The translations under genes and the position numbers were made by a program. Positions 43,352-51,428 of a DNA stretch of 64,000 nt are shown one piece after another. Source of the DNA: Sedimentitalea sp041224545 (GTDB lineage: Bacteria > Pseudomonadota > Alphaproteobacteria > Rhodobacterales > Rhodobacteraceae); assembly GCF_041224545.1 (NCBI RefSeq), contig NZ_JBGFGP010000150.1, positions 160,414 to 224,413 on the forward strand, written 5' to 3'. The notes below the pieces were generated by a model, which did no database searches, was not told the DNA's origin, and saw nothing but the letters and a program-made list of their open reading frames with translations. Numbering within the stretch: position 1 is the stretch's first letter; every line of letters starts with the position of its first letter.

Positions 43352-44956
43352 ATGTTATCAGAAACGTTTGTTCCGCGATGCGGGTCAGGTCGGCTGGGGC
43401 GGGTCGCCGCGCTTGCCTGTACCGTCGCGCTTTCTGCTGCACTTGGCGCGCCTGCAGGGGCGCAGGAGCAGGAGCAAAAGCCCAACATCCTCGTGATCTG
43501 GGGGGATGATATCGGGCAAACCAATATTTCGGCCTACAGCTTTGGGCTGATGGGCTACGAGACGCCCAATATCGACCGGATCGCCGACGAAGGCATCATG
43601 TTCACCGACTACTACGCCGAGCAAAGCTGCACCGCAGGGCGGTCGACCTTTATCACCGGCCAGTCGACCTTGCGCACCGGTCTCAGCAAGGTTGGACTGC
43701 CCGGCGCCGATATCGGCATACGTGACGACGATGTGACGCTCGCATCCGCACTCAAGGATCTGGGCTATGCGACCGGTCAGTTCGGCAAGAACCACCTGGG
43801 CGACAAGGACGAGTTCCTGCCGACGGCGCATGGTTTTGACGAGTTTTTCGGCAATCTCTACCATCTGAACGCCGAGGAAGAGCCGGAGAATTTCAATTAC
43901 CCGGCCGACCCGGAGTTTCGCAAGAATTTCGGACCGCGCGGTGTGATCAAGTCGTCGGCTGACGGTGCCATAGAAGATACCGGGCCGCTGACCAAGAAGC
44001 GCATGGAAACCGTGGATGAGGAAACCTCGGCCGCAGCCATCGACTTCATGCGGCGGCAGGTCGAGCAAGGCAAGCCGTTCTTCGTCTGGATGAACACCAC
44101 GCGCATGCACTTCCGCACGCATGTCAAGCAGGAGAACCGCAGCGATCCCGGTCTGACCGCACTGACCGAATATGCGGATGGCATGGTCGAACATGACGGT
44201 ATCGTCGGCCAAATCCTTGATGCGGTGGACGAGATGGGCATCGCAGACAACACGATCGTGATGTATTCGACCGATAACGGCCCGCACCAGAACTCGTGGC
44301 CGGATGCCGGTACGACGCCGTTCCGCAGCGAAAAGAACACCAACTGGGAGGGTGCGTTCCGGGTGCCCGCGCTGATCCGGTGGCCCGCCAGGTTCGAGGC
44401 GGGCACGGTCAGGAACGGCATGTTCTCGGGGCTCGACTGGTTCCCGACACTGATGGCCGCCGCAGGCGATACGGACATCAAGCAGCGTCTGCTGGACGGC
44501 ACCACCATCGACGGCAAGGAGTACAAGATTCATCTGGATGGGTACAACCAACTGCCCTACCTGACCGGTGAGGCCGATGACACCGCGCGCAAGGAGTTCT
44601 TTTATTTCAATGACGACAGTGCCCTTGTCGCGCTGCGCTATGAAAACTGGAAGTTCGTGTTTCAGGAGCAACGTGCCAAGGGCACAATGAGCGTCTGGGC
44701 CGAGCCCTTCACGAAGCTGCGGGTGCCGAAACTGTTCGACCTGCAATCGGACCCTTATGAACGGGCAGACCGGACGTCGAACACCTATTACGATTGGTTG
44801 ATCGACCACTCTTACCTGATGGTGCCGGCACAGGCCGAGGTTGCGCGGTTCTTCTCGACCTTCGAGGAATATCCGCCGTCACAAAAAGCGGCGAGCTTCT
44901 CGGTCGATCAGATCCAGAGCACTCTGGAAAAGCAATTGAGCGGAATGGCGCAGTAA
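43352..44956 (+). CDS. Arylsulfatase, exported, formylglycine type
   Basis: A type I sulfatase (alkaline-phosphatase superfamily) hydrolysing sulfate esters, 534 aa. A signal peptide (VAALACTVALSAALGAPAGA) targets it to the periplasm. PNILVIWGDDIG holds the metal-binding Asp pair (D52 and D53). C93 in CTAGRSTFITGQ is the residue that must be converted to formylglycine (C-x-A-x-R form). NHLGDKDEFLPTAHGFDEFFGNLYHL and YSTDNGPHQNSWPD give the remaining lysine, histidine and metal ligands. The ATG at 43352 follows GGGGGA. No formylglycine-generating enzyme is in the window. A strong terminator follows the gene, so it is monocistronic. Confidence 0.93.
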   Translation: MLSETFVPRCGSGRLGRVAALACTVALSAALGAPAGAQEQEQKPNILVIWGDDIGQTNISAYSFGLMGYETPNIDRIADEGIMFTDYYAEQSCTAGRSTFITGQSTLRTGLSKVGLPGADIGIRDDDVTLASALKDLGYATGQFGKNHLGDKDEFLPTAHGFDEFFGNLYHLNAEEEPENFNYPADPEFRKNFGPRGVIKSSADGAIEDTGPLTKKRMETVDEETSAAAIDFMRRQVEQGKPFFVWMNTTRMHFRTHVKQENRSDPGLTALTEYADGMVEHDGIVGQILDAVDEMGIADNTIVMYSTDNGPHQNSWPDAGTTPFRSEKNTNWEGAFRVPALIRWPARFEAGTVRNGMFSGLDWFPTLMAAAGDTDIKQRLLDGTTIDGKEYKIHLDGYNQLPYLTGEADDTARKEFFYFNDDSALVALRYENWKFVFQEQRAKGTMSVWAEPFTKLRVPKLFDLQSDPYERADRTSNTYYDWLIDHSYLMVPAQAEVARFFSTFEEYPPSQKAASFSVDQIQSTLEKQLSGMAQ

Positions 44957-45005
44957 CTCTAAGCTGGCGGGGCGGTGTTCCCGCTGGCTCTTTATCCTTT
45001 CGGCG

Positions 45006-45031
45006 GGCCGCCCGATTTGGGCGGCCTTTTT
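45006..45031 (+). terminator. Rho-independent terminator after the sulfatase gene
   Basis: Perfect 8-bp stem GGCCGCCC, loop GATTT, GGGCGGCC, followed by TTTTT, 50 bases after the sulfatase stop. Confidence 0.9.
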
Positions 45032-45065
45032 CACGTGATGCGATGATTGTGTGCCTTGACCGATC

Positions 45066-45701
45066 TCAGGAGGGTTTGCACGCATCGGGAAAGGCCGCGG
45101 CAAAGGCGGGGTGTGCCGCGCATGCGGCCTCGACAGCCGTGACGCGGGGCAGGTCGTCGATCCCGACGCCCCAGCGGCGGGCGTTGTAGACCTGTGGCAT
45201 CAGGCAGAGATCGGCCAGTCCCGGGGTTTCTCCGCAGCAATAGGGCGATTGCTCGAACCCGCCCAACAGGGTTTCAAAGGCCTGCATGCCGGGGCGGATG
45301 AAATGCTGCATCCATCGCTCCATCGCATCGTCCTGCCCCGAGATGTCCCGCGCGTGTTTCGCCACGGACAGGTTGCAGATCGGGTGGATGTCGATCGCAA
45401 TAGCATGCGACAGGGCGCGAACACGGGCGCGCAGGGCCGGATCCGCAGGCAGCAGGTTCAGCCTGCGGGTTTCGTCAAGATATTCGATGATCGCGAGCGA
45501 TTGGGTCAGCAGCAGACCATCGATTTCAAGTGCCGGAACAAGACCCTGCGGATTGCGGGCGAGATGCTCGGCCGACCGCTGTTCGCCTTTCACGAGATCG
45601 ACGGTTACGCTGTCAAACGCGATCCCGGCAAGGTTCAGGGCAATCCGTACCCGGTAGCTGGCCGATGAGCGCCAATAATCATACAGGACGACGTCAGTCA
45701 T
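45066..45701 (-). CDS. maiA: Maleylacetoacetate isomerase (zeta-class GST)
   Basis: Glutathione-dependent cis-trans isomerisation of maleylacetoacetate to fumarylacetoacetate, the step between HmgA and FahA. The 211-aa protein begins MTDVVLYDYWRSSASYRVRI, with the zeta-GST motif SSxxYRVR that binds glutathione. It has the thioredoxin-like segment GLVPALEIDGLLLTQSLAIIEYL and the C-terminal helical domain (ADLCLMPQVYNARRWG). The start is 45701, or 45707 two codons further up. It overlaps the DUF2783 gene by at least 8 bases and is the last gene of the homogentisate operon. Confidence 0.93.
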   Translation of the reverse strand: MTDVVLYDYWRSSASYRVRIALNLAGIAFDSVTVDLVKGEQRSAEHLARNPQGLVPALEIDGLLLTQSLAIIEYLDETRRLNLLPADPALRARVRALSHAIAIDIHPICNLSVAKHARDISGQDDAMERWMQHFIRPGMQAFETLLGGFEQSPYCCGETPGLADLCLMPQVYNARRWGVGIDDLPRVTAVEAACAAHPAFAAAFPDACKPS

Positions 45702-45891
45702 CGGCATAGCTTCTTGCGGTCTCGATGAGGTCGGTCAATACCGCCAGATCTCCGATCCGGTTTGCCATCAGCAGGATCAGGCGGGCGTTCATCGCGTGAC
45801 TCTGGGCCTCGCTCAGCCCCTCATGGGCCTGAATCAGGGTATTGTAGAAATCATCCTGATCCGGGCTCAGCCTGTCGGGTGCAATGCTCAT
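45694..45891 (-). CDS. DUF2783 small protein, likely coupling partner of the FAD hydroxylase
   Basis: A 65-aa helical protein (MSIAPDRLSPDQDDFYNTLI...). Its ATG overlaps the stop of the FAD monooxygenase by 4 bases, so the two are coupled. DUF2783 has no proven activity in general. In Pseudomonas putida a two-component 3-hydroxyphenylacetate 6-hydroxylase consists of a flavoprotein (MhaA) and a small coupling protein of similar size (MhaB). Order, size and pathway context match here, so an MhaB-like role is the best guess, but I could not align the sequences. Confidence 0.75.
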   Translation of the reverse strand: MSIAPDRLSPDQDDFYNTLIQAHEGLSEAQSHAMNARLILLMANRIGDLAVLTDLIETARSYADD

Positions 45892-47507
45892 GCTGCGCTC
45901 TCCTCGAGTTCGGCACCCAGGGCCCGTGCGCGGGCGGCGAGAACCGATTGCTCCGTCGGCGGGTCGAATACCGCGCAAACGTGACCGTCCGGGCGGAAAA
46001 GATAGGCCTTGCCCGACCCGTAACGCCGGATCGCATGACCATTGGTCGCCGTGAAACAGGGGTAATCCGCCCTCTGGTTGATGCCGATCCTGCGCACCGA
46101 TGGCAGGTTGGGCAGAACCACATCGCCAAAACCGACGAGCGTGAATTGCCCCTGAACTTCGTTCAGCAGCCAGCTGGTTCCGGTTTCGCTCTCCAGCGGT
46201 GCGTCAATCAACGCCCGACCCGGCGCGACCTGAGCGGTGCCGGGGGTTTGCAGATCCATGCCTTCGAGCGAGCATGGGACCGAGAGCCGCCCCGAGTTGA
46301 GCAGTTTCTGGGCAAAAGGTTGATCCTGCGCCAATGTCAGCGCTTCGGCCCGGAACAACGCCTCAATCGGGGTTTTCGGCGTCATGAAATTTGTCGACCG
46401 CGACGAATTCTTGATGTTCTCCGCCGCGCCGTGGCTGCGCTCCTGGTGGTAGGTGCGGATCAGCGAGGCCGGGGCATTGTCGGTCAGCACGGCGGCCAGC
46501 TTCCAGCCAAGATTGTCGACATCCTGAATGCCGCCATTTCCGCCACGCGCGCCAAACGGGCTGACCACATGGGCGCTGTCACCGACAAAGATCACCCGGT
46601 TATGCACCATCTGATCGAGCTTGATGCAGCGGAACTTGTATACGCTGACCCAATCGAGCTTGAACGGCTTGTCGCCCACGATTGCCTTGATCCGCGGGAC
46701 GACCTTGTCCTCGGCGGCTTCGGCCTTGCCGTCGGCGTCTGCGTCCAGCTGCAGATCGATGCGATAGATGTTGTCGGGCTGCATGTGCAGCAGCGCGGAT
46801 TTGCCCGGATGGAACGGGGGATCGAACCAGAACCAGCGTTCGGGTACGTCCTCATCACCAAAGGGGCTTTGCTCCATTTCGATATCCGCGATCAGGAACT
46901 GCTCTTCGAAGGTCTGGCCGCTGAATTCAAGGCCCATCCGTTGCCGGGTTGCCGAACCGGCCCCGTCACAGGCGATCAGATAGTCGGCTTCGATCTGGTA
47001 TTCACCGTCGGGCGTTTCGATCTGCAAGGCGACGAAATCGCCCTTGTCCTGATGGCCGACGACCTTGTTCTTGAAACGCAGGTCTATCAACTCGGGGAAC
47101 TCACCCGCGCGATCCACGAGATATTCTTCGACGTAATATTGCTGGAGATTGATGAAAGCCGGATATTTGTGCCCGTCTTCCGGCAGCAGGTCGAAATTGT
47201 AGACCTCCCTGTCGCCGTAGAACTGCCGGCCCACCTTCCAGGTGACACCTTTTTCCAGCATGCGCTGGCCGATGCCCAGGCGATCGAAAATTTCCAGCGT
47301 GCGCTTGGACCAGCAGATCGCACGGCTGCCGATCGACACCACATTGTTGTCATCCAGCACCACCGATCTGATCCCGCGTTGGGCGAGATCGACGGCCATC
47401 GCCAGACCAATGGGGCCGGCGCCGACAATCGCCACCGCATGGCGTGGTTCGGTCCCCGTCAGCCCCGGAGGCGCGACATAGGGGAAAGGGGTATAATCAT
47501 AAGCCAT
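45888..47507 (-). CDS. FAD-dependent aromatic hydroxylase (MhaA/MhpA-like)
   Basis: A class A flavoprotein monooxygenase, 539 aa. It has the FAD GxGxxG motif VAIVGAGPIGLAMAVDL near the N-terminus. The DG motif is in IACDGAGSATRQRMG, and the second FAD motif is VIFVGDSAHVVSPFGARGGN. A thioredoxin-like C-terminal domain follows. A GGAGGA ribosome site sets the ATG at 47507. The operon with homogentisate dioxygenase and a small DUF2783 protein points to 3-hydroxyphenylacetate 6-hydroxylase, giving homogentisate. Other phenolic substrates such as 3-(3-hydroxyphenyl)propionate are possible from family alone, but the downstream genes do not fit those. Confidence 0.85.
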   Translation of the reverse strand: MAYDYTPFPYVAPPGLTGTEPRHAVAIVGAGPIGLAMAVDLAQRGIRSVVLDDNNVVSIGSRAICWSKRTLEIFDRLGIGQRMLEKGVTWKVGRQFYGDREVYNFDLLPEDGHKYPAFINLQQYYVEEYLVDRAGEFPELIDLRFKNKVVGHQDKGDFVALQIETPDGEYQIEADYLIACDGAGSATRQRMGLEFSGQTFEEQFLIADIEMEQSPFGDEDVPERWFWFDPPFHPGKSALLHMQPDNIYRIDLQLDADADGKAEAAEDKVVPRIKAIVGDKPFKLDWVSVYKFRCIKLDQMVHNRVIFVGDSAHVVSPFGARGGNGGIQDVDNLGWKLAAVLTDNAPASLIRTYHQERSHGAAENIKNSSRSTNFMTPKTPIEALFRAEALTLAQDQPFAQKLLNSGRLSVPCSLEGMDLQTPGTAQVAPGRALIDAPLESETGTSWLLNEVQGQFTLVGFGDVVLPNLPSVRRIGINQRADYPCFTATNGHAIRRYGSGKAYLFRPDGHVCAVFDPPTEQSVLAARARALGAELEESAA

Positions 47508-47632
47508 CAGTATCCTCCATTCCGATGGGCCGTCCGTGGGCAGCCTGTGCCGTGATCGCGGCATCCGGCCTGGTCACGGACGACGGTTCGCCGGCGCGGA
47601 TCTCCGTTCGGCAAACCATCGCAGGTTCCGGT

Positions 47633-48583
47633 TCAGCCTTGCAGCGCATCCCACATTTCCAGATCGCGCTGCGCGGTCCAGATGCGGGGGGTGTCGATGC
47701 CGCGGGCTTCGTCATAGGCGCGGGCGACGTTGAAGGGCAGGCAGTGTTCGTAGATCGCGTAATCGGCGAATTTCGGATCACATTCCGCGCGCACCGCGTC
47801 CCATGCCTCTTTCAGGGAACCGCCGCGCGCGGCGACCCGGGCGGCGGGGCGATAGGTGCTTTCCACGAAATCACGGGTGATTTCGATCGCGGCATTCACC
47901 ATGTCGGGACCGATCAGCGCGTCGCCGCGCCCTGGGGCGATGGCATCGACATCGAACCATTTGATGGCGTCCAGCGTGTCGCCCCAATCGGAGAAATGAC
48001 CGTCGCCGCAATAGCAGGCGCTGTGATATTCGACGATGTCGCCGGTGAACATGACATTCTGATCGGGCACGTGGATGACGATATCACCGGCGGTATGCGC
48101 GCGGCCCAGATGCATGAGATCCACCCGGCGGTTGCCGAGATACACGGTCATGCTGTCGCTGAAGGTGGTGGTCGGCCAGGTCAGGCCCGGGATCGATTCG
48201 TGGCCTTCGAACAGGCGCGGGAAACGCTGGAACTCACTGTCCCAGTCTTCCTGGCCGCGTTCGACAACCATGGCGCGCGCGATGTCCGACATCAGGATCT
48301 GCGAGGCGCCGAAGGCCGAGGCACCGAGCACGCGAACCGCGTGATAATGGGTCAGCGCCACGTGGCTGATGGGCTTGTCGGTAATCTTGCGCACCTTCTC
48401 GATCACCTTGTTGGCCAGACGCGGAGTTGCCTGGGCCTCGACGATCATCACGCTGTCATCGCCGATGATGACGCCGCTATTGGGGTCGCCCTCGGCGGTG
48501 AAGGCCCAGAGACCTTCACCAACTTCGGTAAAGCTGATTTCCTTTTCGCTCATATCGCCCTGGGATGCGAATGCCTTGGCCAT
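47633..48583 (-). CDS. Metallo-beta-lactamase-fold protein with reduced metal site
   Basis: A 316-aa MBL-fold protein inside the homogentisate operon; the reaction is unknown. The usual HxHxDH motif reads THYHAVRVLG: both first histidines are kept, but the Asp and the last His are replaced by Val and Arg. GRAHTAGD keeps the third His of site 1 and MFTGDIVEYHS the bridging Asp. The final PGHG is PGRG, so the last site-2 His is also lost. Site 1 is intact and site 2 is gone, which predicts one metal ion. AAAGGA precedes the ATG at 48583. It may act on a thioester or ester by-product of aromatic degradation. Confidence 0.82.
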   Translation of the reverse strand: MAKAFASQGDMSEKEISFTEVGEGLWAFTAEGDPNSGVIIGDDSVMIVEAQATPRLANKVIEKVRKITDKPISHVALTHYHAVRVLGASAFGASQILMSDIARAMVVERGQEDWDSEFQRFPRLFEGHESIPGLTWPTTTFSDSMTVYLGNRRVDLMHLGRAHTAGDIVIHVPDQNVMFTGDIVEYHSACYCGDGHFSDWGDTLDAIKWFDVDAIAPGRGDALIGPDMVNAAIEITRDFVESTYRPAARVAARGGSLKEAWDAVRAECDPKFADYAIYEHCLPFNVARAYDEARGIDTPRIWTAQRDLEMWDALQG

Positions 48584-48626
48584 GTATGATGTCCTTTTGA
48601 GGTCTGTGCCGGTGGCAGGGTGGGAA

Positions 48627-48660
48627 GCCTCCGGCGGGAGTATTTTCGACAAAGATGAAA
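48627..48660 (-). repeat. Interspersed Roseobacter-type intergenic repeat (short copy)
   Basis: GCCTCCGGCGGGAGTATTTT then CGACAAAGATGAAA, between fahA and the MBL gene. A second, longer copy with the same GGAGTATTTT...CAAAGATGAA core lies at 61943-62007 after zapE. This motif is frequent between genes of Rhodobacterales in my recollection. Confidence 0.6.
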
Positions 48661-48662
48661 TG

Positions 48663-49919
48663 TCAGCGCGCGTAAGGTTCTTCGAGCGCCGGCAGAACCT
48701 TGCCCGAGCAATCGCCAAAGCCGATGCGATAGCCGTCGCCCTGCGCATGGCCCGACAGGGTGAGCGTGTCACCGTCGAGCAGGAAGCTGCGCTCGTCGCC
48801 GGTATCCAGTTGCAAGGGTTCCTTACCGCCCCAGCTGAGTTCCAGCAGGCTGCCGCGCTCGGATTTGGTCGGGCCTGAAATGGTGCCCGAGCCGAGCAGG
48901 TCGCCGACATTCATCGGACAGCCGGATGTGGTATGATGCGCCAGTTGCTGGGCCGAGGAGTAGTACATTTCCTTGTAGTTGGTGCGCGCGATGGTGGAGG
49001 CGGGTTTGCCTTCCGGGGCGAGCGTCACCGTAAGATCGATGTCATAGAGCATCGGGCCGCAATCCCTGAGGTGGTCCAGCAACTCGAATTCGCGCGCGGG
49101 CGTGTCGGCGCGGAAGGGTTCGAGCGCCGGTTTGGTCACGATCCACGGGCTGATCGAGGTGGCGGTTGCCTTGGCCTGGAACGGTCCGAGCGGTTGGTAT
49201 TCCCAGGCCTGGATGTCACGTGCGGACCAGTCGTTCAGGAGCACGTAGCCAAAGATCGCGTCGTCCGCTTCCTTGACGGTGATCGGCCCGTCGCTGGCGA
49301 CGCCGACGATGGCGCCCATTTCCAGCTCGAGATCGAAGCGCCGACAGGGCAGGAAGGCCGGAAGATCGTGATCCGGCGATTTCAACTGACCCCAGGGGCG
49401 GCGGATACCGGTTCCGGACACCACCACGGAGGACGCGCGCCCGTTGTAACCGATCGGGATGTGCAGCCAGTTCGGCGGCAGGGCGTTTTCTGGGCCGCGG
49501 AACATGGTTCCGACGTTGAAGGCGTGATTCCGCCCGGCATAGAAGTCGGTGTATTCGCTGACCATGAAGGGAAGATGAAGCGTGGCCTGATCTATCGGCA
49601 CGAGCAGCGGCTCAACCCTGTCGCGGTCGGCGGCGCCATCCGAGAGCAACGCGGTCAGACGGTCGCGCAGAGCGGCCCATACTGCCGGACCTTCTTCCAT
49701 CAGGTCGTTCCAGAACGGCATCTCAAAGAGCGCCACGTCCGCAAGGGTGATCAGGCCGCTTTCCTCGGCAGCCTGCATGTCGAGGATCATGTCTCCGATG
49801 GCGACGCCACATCGCGGGTCGGTGTCGGCGGTGGAAAAGACACCGTAGGGCAGATTGTTCAGGGGAAACGGATGGTCAGCTGCGTTGGCGCTCTCTACCC
49901 AGCTTTTGATCAGGGGCAT
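48663..49919 (-). CDS. fahA: Fumarylacetoacetase
   Basis: Last enzyme of tyrosine/homogentisate degradation: hydrolyses fumarylacetoacetate to fumarate and acetoacetate. The 418-aa protein is of normal length. The N-terminal SH3-like domain (PLNNLPYGVFSTADTDPRCG) is followed by the catalytic beta-roll with YTDFYAGRNHAFNVG, the metal-ligand region LELEMGAIVG, LLNDWSARDIQAWEYQPLGP and GSGTISGPT. The start at 49919 is unambiguous. It lies 50 bases downstream of hmgA in the same operon. Confidence 0.95.
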   Translation of the reverse strand: MPLIKSWVESANAADHPFPLNNLPYGVFSTADTDPRCGVAIGDMILDMQAAEESGLITLADVALFEMPFWNDLMEEGPAVWAALRDRLTALLSDGAADRDRVEPLLVPIDQATLHLPFMVSEYTDFYAGRNHAFNVGTMFRGPENALPPNWLHIPIGYNGRASSVVVSGTGIRRPWGQLKSPDHDLPAFLPCRRFDLELEMGAIVGVASDGPITVKEADDAIFGYVLLNDWSARDIQAWEYQPLGPFQAKATATSISPWIVTKPALEPFRADTPAREFELLDHLRDCGPMLYDIDLTVTLAPEGKPASTIARTNYKEMYYSSAQQLAHHTTSGCPMNVGDLLGSGTISGPTKSERGSLLELSWGGKEPLQLDTGDERSFLLDGDTLTLSGHAQGDGYRIGFGDCSGKVLPALEEPYAR

Positions 49920-49969
49920 GTGTCTTCCTTTGTCGTCGTGTCACGGATGTGGGATCTGTCCACTCCGGC

Positions 49970-51331
49970 TTACTTGGTTCCGGGGGTTCCGTCGAATTTC
50001 TTTTCGATGTCGTCCCAGCAATCGATATAATCGTCCTGCAGCGGCGCTTCCTTGGCGGCAAACGCCGTGAGATGCTGCGGGAAGCGGGTTTCGAACATGA
50101 ACGACATGGTGTTGTCGAGCTTCTCCGGGCCGAGATCGGCGTTGCTTGCGCCTTCAAAGGCATTCTTGTCCGGGCCATGAGGCAGCATCATGTTGTGGAG
50201 GCTCATGCCGCCGGGCACGAACCCCTGGGGTTTGGCGTCGTACTGACCGTAGATATTTCCCATCAGCTCAGACATGATGTTCTTGTGATACCACGGCGGA
50301 CGGAAGGTATCTTCCATCGTCATCCAGCGTTCGCGGAACAGCACGAAATCGATATTCGCGGTTCCGGGTACGCCGCTGGGAGCGGTCAGCACCGTGAAAA
50401 TCGACGGATCCGGGTGGTCGAACAGGATCGCACCGATGGGGCAGTATGTGCTCAGGTCGTATTTGACCGGTGCGTAATTGCCGTGCCATGCCACCACGTC
50501 GAGCGGGCTGTGGCCGATGCGGGTTTCGTGAAACTGACCACACCATTTGATGGTGACTGTACTGGGGGCGTCGCGGTCTTCGAAGGCGGCGACGGGGGTC
50601 TTGAAATCGCGGCGGTTCGCCATGCAGTTGGCGCCGATCGGACCGCGCCCCGGAAGTTCGAACTTCTGGCCGTAATTCTCGCAGACGAAGCCACGCGCCG
50701 GGCCGTCCAGCAGTTCGACGCGATACAGCAGCCCGCGCGGAATGATCGCGATTTCACGCGGTTCGAGATCGATGATCCCCAGTTCCGTGCAAAACCGAAG
50801 CCGGCCTTCCTGGGGCACCACCAGCAGTTCGCTGTCGGCGGAGTAGAAATAGGCATCCTGCATCGAGGCGGTGACCAGGTAGATATGGCTGGCCATGCCG
50901 ACCTGGGTGTTCACATCGCCGGCGGTGGTCATGGTCCGCATTCCGGTGAGCCAGGTCAGTTCCTGATCGGAATGGGGCACCGGATCCCAGCGATATTGAC
51001 CCAGGGAAATGACATCCGGGTCAATATCCGGGGCCGAGCGCCAGTAAGGCAGGTCGATCTTTTGATAGCGCGCCGAATGCTTGACCGACGGGCGAATGCG
51101 ATAGCACCACGTCCGCTCGTTCTGGTGGCTGGGCGCGGTAAAGGCGGTGCCGCTCAGCTGTTCGCCGTACAGACCGTAATTGCATTTCTGCGGGCTGTTG
51201 CGGCCTTCGGGCAGGGCGCCGGGCAATGCCTCGGTTTCAAAGTCGTTGCCGAAGCCGGGCATGTAGCCGGGGCTGGTCGCCGTGGGGGTGGCGGCCTGGA
51301 TCATGGAATGGGTCTTGGTCGGACGATTCAT
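49970..51331 (-). CDS. hmgA: Homogentisate 1,2-dioxygenase
   Basis: Fe(II) dioxygenase that opens the homogentisate ring to maleylacetoacetate. The 453-aa protein matches the family: GYMPGFGNDFETEALPGALP and NSPQKCNYGLYGEQLSGTAF near the N-terminus, GDVNTQVGMASHIYL, and the iron-ligand region FRPPWYHKNIMSELMG, with QGFVPGGMSLHNMMLPHGPD following. A GGAGGA ribosome site precedes the ATG at 51331. First gene of the six-gene operon hmgA-fahA-MBL-FAD hydroxylase-DUF2783-maiA. Confidence 0.97.
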   Translation of the reverse strand: MNRPTKTHSMIQAATPTATSPGYMPGFGNDFETEALPGALPEGRNSPQKCNYGLYGEQLSGTAFTAPSHQNERTWCYRIRPSVKHSARYQKIDLPYWRSAPDIDPDVISLGQYRWDPVPHSDQELTWLTGMRTMTTAGDVNTQVGMASHIYLVTASMQDAYFYSADSELLVVPQEGRLRFCTELGIIDLEPREIAIIPRGLLYRVELLDGPARGFVCENYGQKFELPGRGPIGANCMANRRDFKTPVAAFEDRDAPSTVTIKWCGQFHETRIGHSPLDVVAWHGNYAPVKYDLSTYCPIGAILFDHPDPSIFTVLTAPSGVPGTANIDFVLFRERWMTMEDTFRPPWYHKNIMSELMGNIYGQYDAKPQGFVPGGMSLHNMMLPHGPDKNAFEGASNADLGPEKLDNTMSFMFETRFPQHLTAFAAKEAPLQDDYIDCWDDIEKKFDGTPGTK

Positions 51332-51373
51332 CGCGGTTCCTCCGTTTGTCAGAGGCAGGGGTAATAGTTGATT

Positions 51374-51401
51374 TTGTAACTAACAACGCAAAATTTTACA
51401 A
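51374..51401 (-). promoter_or_regulatory. Putative hmgA promoter and operator
   Basis: Upstream of hmgA, TTGTAA and TTACAA form an inverted repeat with a 16-base spacer (51374-51379 and 51396-51401). On the minus strand TTGTAA (51401-51396) with TACAAA 17 bases further can serve as -35 and -10 boxes, so a bound regulator would cover the promoter. No regulator gene lies next to the operon. Confidence 0.4.
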
Positions 51402-51428
51402 TCATGCATTCCCGCAGGCGAATGGCGC

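Noticed and set aside
48663..51331. Phenylacetyl-CoA or other alternative aromatic pathway
   Set aside because: No ligase or epoxidase is present; hmgA, fahA and maiA define the homogentisate route unambiguously.
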